NCBI RefSeq assembly: GCF_003343245.1
Contig: NZ_CP024901.1
Span: 5,623,678 to 5,687,677 of the forward strand
Source of the DNA: Photorhabdus laumondii subsp. laumondii
GTDB lineage: Bacteria; Pseudomonadota; Gammaproteobacteria; Enterobacterales; Enterobacteriaceae
Direction of reading: 5' to 3'
DNA: 64,000 nucleotides
Below the pieces are notes generated by a model. It did no database searches and was not told the origin of the DNA. It worked only from the letters and a program-made list of their open reading frames with translations. Positions 21,442 to 27,662 of this stretch are shown piece by piece (the stretch's first letter is position 1; every line of letters starts with the position of its first letter). The position numbers and the translations under genes were made by a program.

Positions 21442-21470
21442 ATTTTAATACAACTGATATACAATGTCAA
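21442..21470 (-). promoter_or_regulatory. Promoter of the tenpIN locus
   Basis: Minus strand -35 TTGACA, 17-base spacer, -10 TAAAAT: a near-consensus sigma-70 promoter ending about 10 bases before the first repeat. Its strength fits the need for abundant antitoxin RNA. Confidence 0.9.
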
Positions 21471-21500
21471 GGGAGATTTAAATAGCAAACAGTAGCCCGT

Positions 21501-21695
21501 TCACCCCTTCGGCTCAATCCCTTGCTTACGAAGCTCTTTACGGGCGAGTTCTTTGAACCAGTTGCCCAAGCTGACACCTTCTTTTACCACAACTTCATCA
21601 AGCTGTTCACGTAGCTCAGGTGATATCCGTATCTGGAAAGTCGGAGATTTGCCTGCCGATGAAGATTTTTTCGTATCGCGTTTTATCGCTGACAT
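21501..21695 (-). CDS. Ribbon-helix-helix DNA-binding protein
   Basis: A 64-residue basic protein with a disordered Lys/Ser-rich N-terminus and the RHH pattern TFQIRISPELREQLDEVVVKEGVSLGNWFKELARKEL (two parts), the CopG/Arc type fold. The ATG at 21695 gives MSAIKRDTKKSSS and has AAAGG eight bases upstream; a longer frame exists but starts in the operator region. The gene stands alone between the type III locus and the retron, upstream of tenpIN on the same strand. With two GTACGTAC palindromes at its start it is probably autoregulated. It may be a leftover plasmid or antitoxin regulator; no toxin partner is seen. Confidence 0.8.
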   Translation of the reverse strand: MSAIKRDTKKSSSAGKSPTFQIRISPELREQLDEVVVKEGVSLGNWFKELARKELRKQGIEPKG

Positions 21696-21738
21696 GTACG
21701 TACCTTTTTGACTATGATGGCTTTTATAGGTACGTACC
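21696..21738 (-). promoter_or_regulatory. Twin GTACGTAC operators of the RHH gene
   Basis: The 8-bp palindrome GTACGTAC occurs at 21696-21703, next to the start codon, and again at 21730-21737 within GGTACGTACC, 34 bp apart. A TATAAA -10-like box lies between them on the minus strand, so binding at both would block the promoter and the ribosome site. Confidence 0.7.
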
Positions 21739-21849
21739 CTACCACAAAAGTATCTCATCACCAATCTCTCCCCTGAAAGGTATTAGCAGTACCAGACAGG
21801 GGCTAACTACACCGTTAGAGGACTAACGACATGGCTATTAGCAAATCTA

Positions 21850-22183
21850 GCAATTCCCGTCTTGAAGATCAGTTATTAGATACTGAATAAAAAAACTTTA
21901 AGAGCAATCCGATTTCTGGTAAAAGACTTTCGTGGGACTAAGACCTCACTTGATGAAAAAGGAAGCGTTAAAGCAAAAAGATCTGTCCTTAAGTCTAGGA
22001 CGACCGAAAGGTCTTTCTGGGTGCACTCTGGCGAGCCATGCAAAAGCTAGACCACGGAGTACAGTACACAGTTGGAAAAAGTTAGTGAAGGTAGGGTGGA
22101 TTTTATACTTTTGTGTTGCTTCCTTCGGATTCAACTGCCCTTCTTGGCCGTGAGGACGCTAACTTTTATCTAAGAAGGATTAC
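21850..22183 (+). ncRNA. Retron msr-msd RNA region (boundaries approximate)
   Basis: A 334-bp gene-free but highly structured stretch directly before the reverse transcriptase, on the same strand, where retrons carry their template RNA. Structures I can pair by eye: GTCCT/AGGAC (about 21986-22002), GACC-GAAA-GGTC (about 22002-22013), and a long hairpin whose base is AAAAGTTAG (22077-22085) with CTAACTTTT (22159-22167), continued by AAGGTAGGG (22088-22096 region) with CCCTTCTT (22138-22145). That long hairpin is the best msd candidate. A weak, bulged pairing between 21851-21870 and 22168-22183 could be a1/a2. A 19-codon frame with SD at 21831-21890 also overlaps the left edge. Exact msr and msd ends need RNA data. 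Confidence 0.6.
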
Positions 22184-23365
22184 ATGCCAAAGGGTTTCTC
22201 GTTTAAGGATACTTTTACTCCCATTCAAAGAAAAGAAAGCTTAATCGGCTTGCTGGGGATAAAAGATATTGAAAAATTTGAAAGTCTGCTTAGAGATGGT
22301 GTTGAAAACGCATATTATATTAAGCCACCGATTAAGAAAAAAAACGGTGGTGAACGAATTGTTTATGCACCAAATCGAATGCTTAAATCAATTCTTCGAA
22401 AAATAAACAATAGAATATTTAATCAAATTAATTTCCCTGATTATTTGTATGGTTCAATACCAGACAAAGAAAACCCTCGCGATTACATTTTATGTGCTCA
22501 TCAACATTGTAAAGCAAAAATTCTTATCAAACTTGATATTGAAAATTTTTTCCCTACAATGAAAACAAAATTTGTTTTCAATATATTCAAAGACTTATTT
22601 AAGTTTTCTGATGAAGTATCAAACATTTTAACAAAGCTTACTACGTATGATGGTTTTGTTCCACAAGGTGCCCCAACAAGTACTTATTTAGCAAACTTAT
22701 ATTTTTATGATTGTGAGCCAAATAAGGTAAATTACCTACGTAGTCTCGGTTTCAGATACACTCGTTTAATTGACGATATAACAGTATCTCGCTTAAAAAA
22801 AGAAGGTGATTGGAAATTTGTTGAAACTATCATTTCAGAATTTATAACGCAGAAAGAATTATCAGTGAATAAAGATAAGACTCAATTATTATCAGCTAAT
22901 TCACCACAATCGTTTAAAGTACATGGACTATGTATAGAAGAAACAACTCCACGATTTACAAAGAATGAAAGAATAAATATAAAAACACAAGTAAAGCGAG
23001 TTGTAAAAACAGGATATAATCGTGATAATATCAGAATGCAGAAGAATTATCATGACGTCTATTTTTCTGTCAAAGGGAAAATCACTAAATTAAAACGAGT
23101 TAATTGTCCTGATTATCCTCTTCTAAAAAAATTGCTGGCAAAACATTGCGATCCCCTCCCAGAACATAAAGAAATAAAAAGAATTAATAGGGTGATATCT
23201 AACCTATCAAAAGATCATGCTACTTTTGGTAGCACTGAAAGATATAGAAGCCGTTATTTTCAAGTCATATTTCGCTTAGAAATTTTGAAGAAACTGTATC
23301 CTGTAGAGGCAAATGAGTTCAAAGCTCGTCTAAAATTAATAAGTCCAATTAAAAATGAAAATTAA
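22184..23365 (+). CDS. Retron reverse transcriptase
   Basis: A 393-residue reverse transcriptase with all finger-palm blocks: KKKNGGERIVYAPN, NNRIFNQINFPDYLYGS, ILIKLDIENFFPTM (first catalytic Asp), VPQGAPTSTYLANLYF, and YTRLIDDITVS, where LIDD stands in place of the common YADD. Next come KVHGLCIEE, in the position of the retron VTG motif, and a basic C-terminal thumb. The layout (structured RNA before, two-TM protein overlapping after) matches the Ec48-type retrons placed in type IV. It would copy the msd RNA into branched or free DNA that guards a host target and restrains the effector. AT-rich codon use, unlike the flanking housekeeping genes, indicates transfer. Confidence 0.88.
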   Translation: MPKGFSFKDTFTPIQRKESLIGLLGIKDIEKFESLLRDGVENAYYIKPPIKKKNGGERIVYAPNRMLKSILRKINNRIFNQINFPDYLYGSIPDKENPRDYILCAHQHCKAKILIKLDIENFFPTMKTKFVFNIFKDLFKFSDEVSNILTKLTTYDGFVPQGAPTSTYLANLYFYDCEPNKVNYLRSLGFRYTRLIDDITVSRLKKEGDWKFVETIISEFITQKELSVNKDKTQLLSANSPQSFKVHGLCIEETTPRFTKNERINIKTQVKRVVKTGYNRDNIRMQKNYHDVYFSVKGKITKLKRVNCPDYPLLKKLLAKHCDPLPEHKEIKRINRVISNLSKDHATFGSTERYRSRYFQVIFRLEILKKLYPVEANEFKARLKLISPIKNEN

Positions 23366-23882
23366 AGCATCACTAACCAGCATAATATCATACATAATAA
23401 TTTCACTTATTACAGTTTGCTTTTTCTCGATGATTTCTACGGCAATCATGGTTTTTTTGGATATTATCATCAAACGAGATTGGACATTTTGTTTCTCTGA
23501 AGAGTGTATTTTAACGGCAGAACAAATTTTCAAAACACCAATTTCTCTCTTGAAACAATCGCTGATATTTATACCTGTATTTGTTTTTTTTATAGGTCTA
23601 TACAACTATAAACTTGCGATTATAAATACAAAAAATGATAACATATTAAACAAAGAACGAGATTTCTACGCCTATTTAAAAGAAAACCCAAGCGATAAAG
23701 AAGATCTATTGAAGGCATTAAACAAAAAGAAACTTTTTAATGCTCTATTCGATGATGAATTGAATTTTAATACCGGTGCAAAGGAAAAAATAGAATTATA
23801 CATTAAAAATAGAAAATCTCATGGAGTAATAACCTTACTTGATGAAAATAAAAAAGAAGCCTATAAAAAAATATACTTATAA
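23355..23882 (+). CDS. Retron two-transmembrane effector
   Basis: A 175-residue protein starting 11 bases inside the end of the reverse transcriptase gene, so translation is coupled. Two long hydrophobic segments, about residues 8-37 (SIISYIIISLITVCFFSMIST...) and 68-86 (SLIFIPVFVFFIGLYNY), flank a short polar loop; the C-terminal 90 residues are charged and cytosolic in the simplest topology. This is the form of the toxic 2TM effector of type IV retrons, which is released when phage proteins disturb the guarded host factor and then damages the membrane. Role assigned from position and topology. Confidence 0.78.
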   Translation: MKIKASLTSIISYIIISLITVCFFSMISTAIMVFLDIIIKRDWTFCFSEECILTAEQIFKTPISLLKQSLIFIPVFVFFIGLYNYKLAIINTKNDNILNKERDFYAYLKENPSDKEDLLKALNKKKLFNALFDDELNFNTGAKEKIELYIKNRKSHGVITLLDENKKEAYKKIYL

Positions 23883-24016
23883 TTCCATTATCCTTTGGCT
23901 TTACAATTGATGATGAATTAGATATAGAGCGTATGGATGAGATCGTTAACTCCATATGTGTAGAAGTAATCGAAATTATAGAAATTTGGTTCAGTATTAC
24001 AATTAAAAAAGAATAG
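23882..24016 (+). pseudogene. Short unidentified reading-frame remnant after the retron
   Basis: In the frame next to the effector, codons run open from 23882 to a TAG at 24014-24016, giving IPLSFGFTIDDELDIERMDEI and a hydrophobic end, with no start of its own apart from an internal ATG. It could be the lost C-terminus of a longer effector after a frameshift, or a fragment of another gene. I do not recognise it. Confidence 0.35.
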
Positions 24017-24045
24017 TAGTTTCAAAGCAAGGACTAACTTTCAGC

Positions 24046-24065
24046 ATCTCCTTCGGAGATACTTT
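24046..24065 (+). terminator. Possible terminator after the retron
   Basis: Perfect 6-bp stem ATCTCC / GGAGAT with a TTC loop, followed by a short T stretch. It is the first hairpin downstream of the retron operon. Confidence 0.5.
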
Positions 24066-24152
24066 AAACTCTCCATTGTTTTTTCGCCCTTCGGTTGGAA
24101 AAATTAAAAGCAAAATCAACACCATGCATTGACATTATTTTACTCTGCCATA

Positions 24153-24278
24153 TATACCCTATGGATTTCAAGTGCATCGCGACGGCAAGGGAACGAATCC
24201 CCGGGAACATGGACAACTATGTGATCGGGGTGAGTAAATGCAACCAACAAAGAGGTGACTTAAAAGATAACGGATATA
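24153..24278 (+). repeat. ERIC/IRU repeat
   Basis: A 126-bp copy in the same orientation as the one at 16819. It carries more substitutions than the others (GAACGAATCCCCGGGAACA core), so it is an older or relaxed copy between the retron and the phd/doc remnant. Confidence 0.9.
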
Positions 24279-24287
24279 AATGAAATG

Positions 24288-24553
24288 AGAATTATCGAAA
24301 TGCTAAACTGGATGCCGAGTTTGTTCACATTATGCAGCGCCACAGATATACTGTAGAGACGTTGACTTACCGATGATTTGGGTGAATGCGCAGGAAATTA
24401 TCGCATTCCACGATTGTATACTGCATCGTAATGGCATACATATCCTTAAATAACGACAATACACTGGAAAATCTGGCTGTAGATACCGCTACTAGTGAGA
24501 AAAGTGTTAGCCCGCTGGCACAGAATTTACGGAACGTTGGTAAAAAATACTAG
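24288..24553 (+). pseudogene. Decayed Phd/Doc toxin-antitoxin pair
   Basis: Three blocks of a Doc-type operon survive. An antitoxin tail (AKLDAEFVHIMQRHRYTVETL) ends at TGA 24372-24374, overlapping the ATG of a Doc N-terminus that reads MIWVNAQEIIAFHDCILHR and stops at 24451. Then a Doc C-terminus, NTLENLAVDTATSEKSVSPL, runs to TAG 24551-24553 in another frame. The central HxFx(D/N)xNKR catalytic part of Doc is deleted, so no AMP/phosphotransferase activity can remain. The ATGA overlap shows that it was a normal toxin-antitoxin operon. Confidence 0.75.
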
Positions 24554-24593
24554 CTCACTCAGCTAAGAACCCTGTTTTTCCCCATACTTAAAT

Positions 24594-25544
24594 TTAAACT
24601 TTTCTTTTAGGAAGAGGATTATCTACATTAATATCAATGTAGTCTAAGTTATCAACATAGAAATTAACATACTCTTTATTATTGATTTTCGATCTAATTA
24701 TTTCAGGCCGCCCATAAATGAAGACAAATGCTGTAGATTTTTGTGTCTGTATTATTTTTGACAACCTCTTGATGACAAGTTTTTTTACATGATATTTATC
24801 TATTAGCTTTTTGGATATAAAACAAGTTGTTTGTAGCAATTCACCATGTGAGTTTTTTATCTTTTTTTTAAATTTAATACGATATCCTTTACCTTCATAC
24901 TTATCTATATAAGCCCAACCATAATATATAATCCCATACTCTGGCAACGAATCTATTTTCTGCTCCCAAATACATTTAAACACCCCAGAATATGGTATAT
25001 CCATTCCAGATATATTCAATTTCCTATTTATTAACGTGTTATCCTTAATATACCTTATATAACGACTTACGATAGTTCTAACCGAGTAGACTTTCCCTAT
25101 ATTGCCGATTTCTTTCAGATTAAGAGCATGTGACTTTGATAGATATTTATTCCGCTTATTTCCATGATTTTTATTATCATCCTTCTTCTTAGATTCATAA
25201 TAACTATCCGGGCGATGAAGTATAAAAGAATCAACTATCGACTGATCAAGTGTCTTTTTCTCTCCTTGCTTAGCATTTTCAATGACACTTAATATCTTAA
25301 GCGGAATTTTTCTCTCTATTTCACAATTAGGATGATGTTTACCATAAATGCGATAATGAGGAACTACACGCATGTTCTGCATATCTTCATCAAGATTCGC
25401 ACAAGTAACCTGTGCAGAACAATCTTCGCCAGGACATATAAATAATTTTTTATTAGTAATTAATCCAGACCAATACAAATCATAAGCTCGATCAGGGTCG
25501 ATATACTCATTTAATTCAATGCTATAAGCTACATCCAAAGACAT
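24594..25544 (-). CDS. Protein of unknown function with N-terminal zinc-ribbon-like motif
   Basis: A 316-residue, Lys/Ile-rich protein I do not recognise. Residues about 36-76 hold LFICPGEDCSAQVTC and HYRIYGKHHPNCEIE, so Cys-x4-Cys-x4-Cys and later His-His-x2-Cys could form a zinc site, similar in spacing to the CoiA-type ribbon. The middle is charged (KKKDDNKNHGNKRNKYLSK) and the C-terminal half is beta-rich with GIIYYGWAYIDKY and AFVFIYGRPEIIRSK. No membrane segments or signal peptide. It stands alone in the accessory region with AT-rich codon use; a ten-base poly-C tract lies about 90 bp upstream. A defence or nucleic-acid function is only a guess from place. Confidence 0.7.
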   Translation of the reverse strand: MSLDVAYSIELNEYIDPDRAYDLYWSGLITNKKLFICPGEDCSAQVTCANLDEDMQNMRVVPHYRIYGKHHPNCEIERKIPLKILSVIENAKQGEKKTLDQSIVDSFILHRPDSYYESKKKDDNKNHGNKRNKYLSKSHALNLKEIGNIGKVYSVRTIVSRYIRYIKDNTLINRKLNISGMDIPYSGVFKCIWEQKIDSLPEYGIIYYGWAYIDKYEGKGYRIKFKKKIKNSHGELLQTTCFISKKLIDKYHVKKLVIKRLSKIIQTQKSTAFVFIYGRPEIIRSKINNKEYVNFYVDNLDYIDINVDNPLPKRKV

Positions 25545-25632
25545 ATTTCATCACCATCGCACTATAATCATTCTGATAAGTTACCCCCAATAAGTTAAAA
25601 AAGCTATAGTGTTTCTCTTATCTGAAAAAGCT

Positions 25633-25642
25633 CCCCCCCCCC
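25633..25642. repeat. Ten-base poly-C tract
   Basis: Ten C in a row in an AT-rich gap, about 90 bp upstream of the start of the unknown gene ending at 24594. Such tracts slip during replication and can change promoter spacing. Confidence 0.9.
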
Positions 25643-25781
25643 ACTTCCCTAAGTACAAAAATAATGAATAATTAATAAATATCAATTAGTTATGCTATTA
25701 AAATTTACTATTGTCGCAGTAACTACTTATTTTTAAGGTCATGCCAGCGAAGTGGATATATGTATTGTAAGAAATTTTTAA

Positions 25782-25904
25782 GCGACACATTATTTTGTTG
25801 GCTATAACAGAGCCTTACGTATCATTGAACAGATGGAAACTGCTGATATCATCAGTATGCCGGAGAATAATGGCAACCGGAGAGTATTAGCCTCTCCATC
25901 ATAA
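25782..25904 (+). pseudogene. FtsK gamma-domain remnant
   Basis: An in-frame stretch after a stop at 25779 reads [20 protein letters not shown], then [20 protein letters not shown] to TAA 25902-25904. This is the winged-helix gamma domain of FtsK/SpoIIIE translocases (typical GYNRAARxIExME...G..GNREVL). There is no ATG and no motor domain, so it is the tail of a lost translocase-like gene, probably phage- or plasmid-borne. The rest of 25545-26070 holds no other gene I can support. Confidence 0.8.
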
Positions 25905-26070
25905 AAAAACAAAGAATAAGTCACTTCTGCAAATTACGTTTAGCTCTTTATCGTTGTATAGCCAGCAGTACTGCAACAATGAAAGCTAGCGGTTTTTACT
26001 ACATCATGTTCGGCTTCAATTTTTACCAGTTATTCACAAAGATTTTTAATAAATTTGATGTAGACACTTT

Positions 26071-27180
26071 TCAAACTGTGTAATAACTCAATGTATTACT
26101 ATCCTTAGTCATTAACTGTACCAGTTTAGGGTGAGCAAATAGCTTTTCTTTCCCAGCCTGAATTTCTCGTAATACTCCAATATCACACAACTGTTTTAAA
26201 TAAACCGAAGCAGTTTGACGCTTAGCAATATCACTCTCAACCAAATTACTAATACGGCAATAAGGTTGTTCAAATATCACCTGCACCAGCTCATGGCTGT
26301 AAATTTTAGGCAAACCTTGTTTTATATACTCACTGGTATGTTCAATCAATTCTCTTACCGCAGCAATTTTATCCGTAGTCCATTTAGCAGTTTGCTCTAC
26401 TGCGGTTAACATATAGATAATCCACTCTTCCCATTTGCCAGCAGCAGTAACTTGGGAAAGCAACCGATAATAATCACTCTTATGTTGTACAATGTAGCAA
26501 GTTAAATAAAGAATTGGTAATGTCAAAAGCTGCTGTTCAATAAGATAGAGAATATTAATGATACGACCAGTACGTCCATTGCCATCAGTAAATGGATGAA
26601 TAGCCTCAAACTGGTAGTGAGCAATAGCCATTTTGATTAATGGGTCGATTCCATCTTCTGCATGAAGAAATTGCTCCCAATTGCTGAGTAAATCACGTAT
26701 CTGAGATTCTCCCTCTGGCGGCGTATAAATAATCTCACCCGTTGCCTGATTACTCAGCGTTGTACCAGGAACTTTGCGAATATTCATATCAACAGCTTTT
26801 AGTCGGCTACAAACTTCAATCGCTGTATTCGTGCATAGTGGCCGCCGAGTTAATTGTATGAACCCTTCATAAAGTGCAGTGCGGTAGCGTAGTGCTTCTT
26901 TCGTTGCAGGATCAGCCAGACTGTCTTCTTGTGCATATTGGAACAGTTTGTCTGAAGTAGTAACAATATTTTCGATTTCTGAGCTGTCTTTTGCTTCCAG
27001 CAGCGGCAACAAGTTAATGAGTAACCCCTGATTAGGCGACAATTCACCAGCTTGCTTAAGCTCAGCCAGTGCAGCTCTGGCAGGTATACAGGCTTTTAAT
27101 ACCGCAATAGACTCCATCACCTTTACGGTTGGTGGCAATAAGGGAATAGCATTAAAAGGCGCATCGGGCTGCCATGTCAT
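26071..27180 (-). CDS. Fic-domain protein (Fic/DOC family AMPylase)
   Basis: A 369-residue Fic protein. The active motif HPFTDGNGRTGR (about residues 205-216) has the catalytic His, the Asp for magnesium and the two Arg for ATP. An N-terminal SSEIENI (about residue 65) is the (S/T)xxxE(G/N)-type inhibitory helix, which makes it a self-inhibited class II Fic. The C-terminal third is a winged-helix-like domain (QPYCRISNLVESDIAKRQTASVYLKQL) that may bind DNA. The ATG at 27180 has AGGA at the right distance and gives MTWQPDAPFNAIPLLPP; a start 19 codons upstream lacks an SD and runs into the palindrome array. Fic enzymes add AMP to Ser/Thr/Tyr of targets. The array at 27201-27365 suggests the protein controls its own promoter. 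Confidence 0.9.
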   Translation of the reverse strand: MTWQPDAPFNAIPLLPPTVKVMESIAVLKACIPARAALAELKQAGELSPNQGLLINLLPLLEAKDSSEIENIVTTSDKLFQYAQEDSLADPATKEALRYRTALYEGFIQLTRRPLCTNTAIEVCSRLKAVDMNIRKVPGTTLSNQATGEIIYTPPEGESQIRDLLSNWEQFLHAEDGIDPLIKMAIAHYQFEAIHPFTDGNGRTGRIINILYLIEQQLLTLPILYLTCYIVQHKSDYYRLLSQVTAAGKWEEWIIYMLTAVEQTAKWTTDKIAAVRELIEHTSEYIKQGLPKIYSHELVQVIFEQPYCRISNLVESDIAKRQTASVYLKQLCDIGVLREIQAGKEKLFAHPKLVQLMTKDSNTLSYYTV

Positions 27181-27200
27181 GTTTATATTTCCTATTTTTT

Positions 27201-27365
27201 TCGACACGTTGCGAGTATATGTTGACGGCATCGACACGTAAAAACTTCATGTCGATAAAACCGAAAAATTTCGACACGTGTTAGCGATATGTCGATGGAA
27301 TCGACATGCGGAAACCGTGCGTCGAAAAAACAGGAAAATATCGACGTGTCATCAACAAACGTCGA
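27201..27365. promoter_or_regulatory. Phased array of five 25-bp palindromes upstream of fic
   Basis: Five units of the form TCGAC-N15-GTCGA start at 27201, 27231, 27271, 27301 and 27341 (the first has GTTGA as its right arm). Starts are 30, 40, 30 and 40 bp apart, and all ten half-sites begin at positions equal modulo ten, so every half-site faces the same side of the helix. The extended half-site is TCGACAYG. The array begins 20 bp upstream of the chosen fic ATG and covers its promoter region. No coding function fits the stretch. It looks like a cooperative operator or iteron set. Confidence 0.85.
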
Positions 27366-27399
27366 TATCATAATCCATCCCTCGCACCATAAAACAGAA

Positions 27400-27660
27400 C
27401 TACTCAGCCACTAACCTAATCTTCGCTGCTCTCCATGCGGTAAACAGCGCCAGCAATGGTGCGATAGCAAATAACAAGAATAACCAGTATGCGGCAGAAG
27501 CTGTCCCCGTTACACCACCCGGTTCATTAAATCCTGAAAGGTTCACCACCATCCCCGCCAATGCAGCTCCAAAGGCAGTAGCGAAGAGCTGCACGGTTGT
27601 AATTGAAGCACCAGCAATTCACGGCGCTGCGCTTATCGCATAACTGGCAACATTAAGTCC
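27400..27660 (-). pseudogene. C-terminal fragment of an MFS permease
   Basis: Minus-strand translation gives SYAISAAP, an in-frame stop, then IAGASITTVQLFATAFGAAL, VVNLSGFNEPGG and the last membrane span YWLFLLFAIAPLLALFTAW with a short tail. This is the end of a sugar-efflux/DHA1-type MFS protein. The rest is gone, and it abuts the stop of the intact but different MFS gene at 27663, which points to a deletion that joined the two. Confidence 0.75.
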
Positions 27661-27662
27661 GA

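Noticed and set aside
21831..21890. 19-codon gene MAISKSSNSRLEDQLLDTE before the retron RNA
   Set aside because: It has an AGAGG SD-like sequence but is very short and overlaps the likely retron RNA; kept only as a note in that entry.
27181..27237. Longer Fic start at 27237
   Set aside because: No SD, and the added codons are made of the palindrome array; the ATG at 27180 has AGGA at proper spacing.
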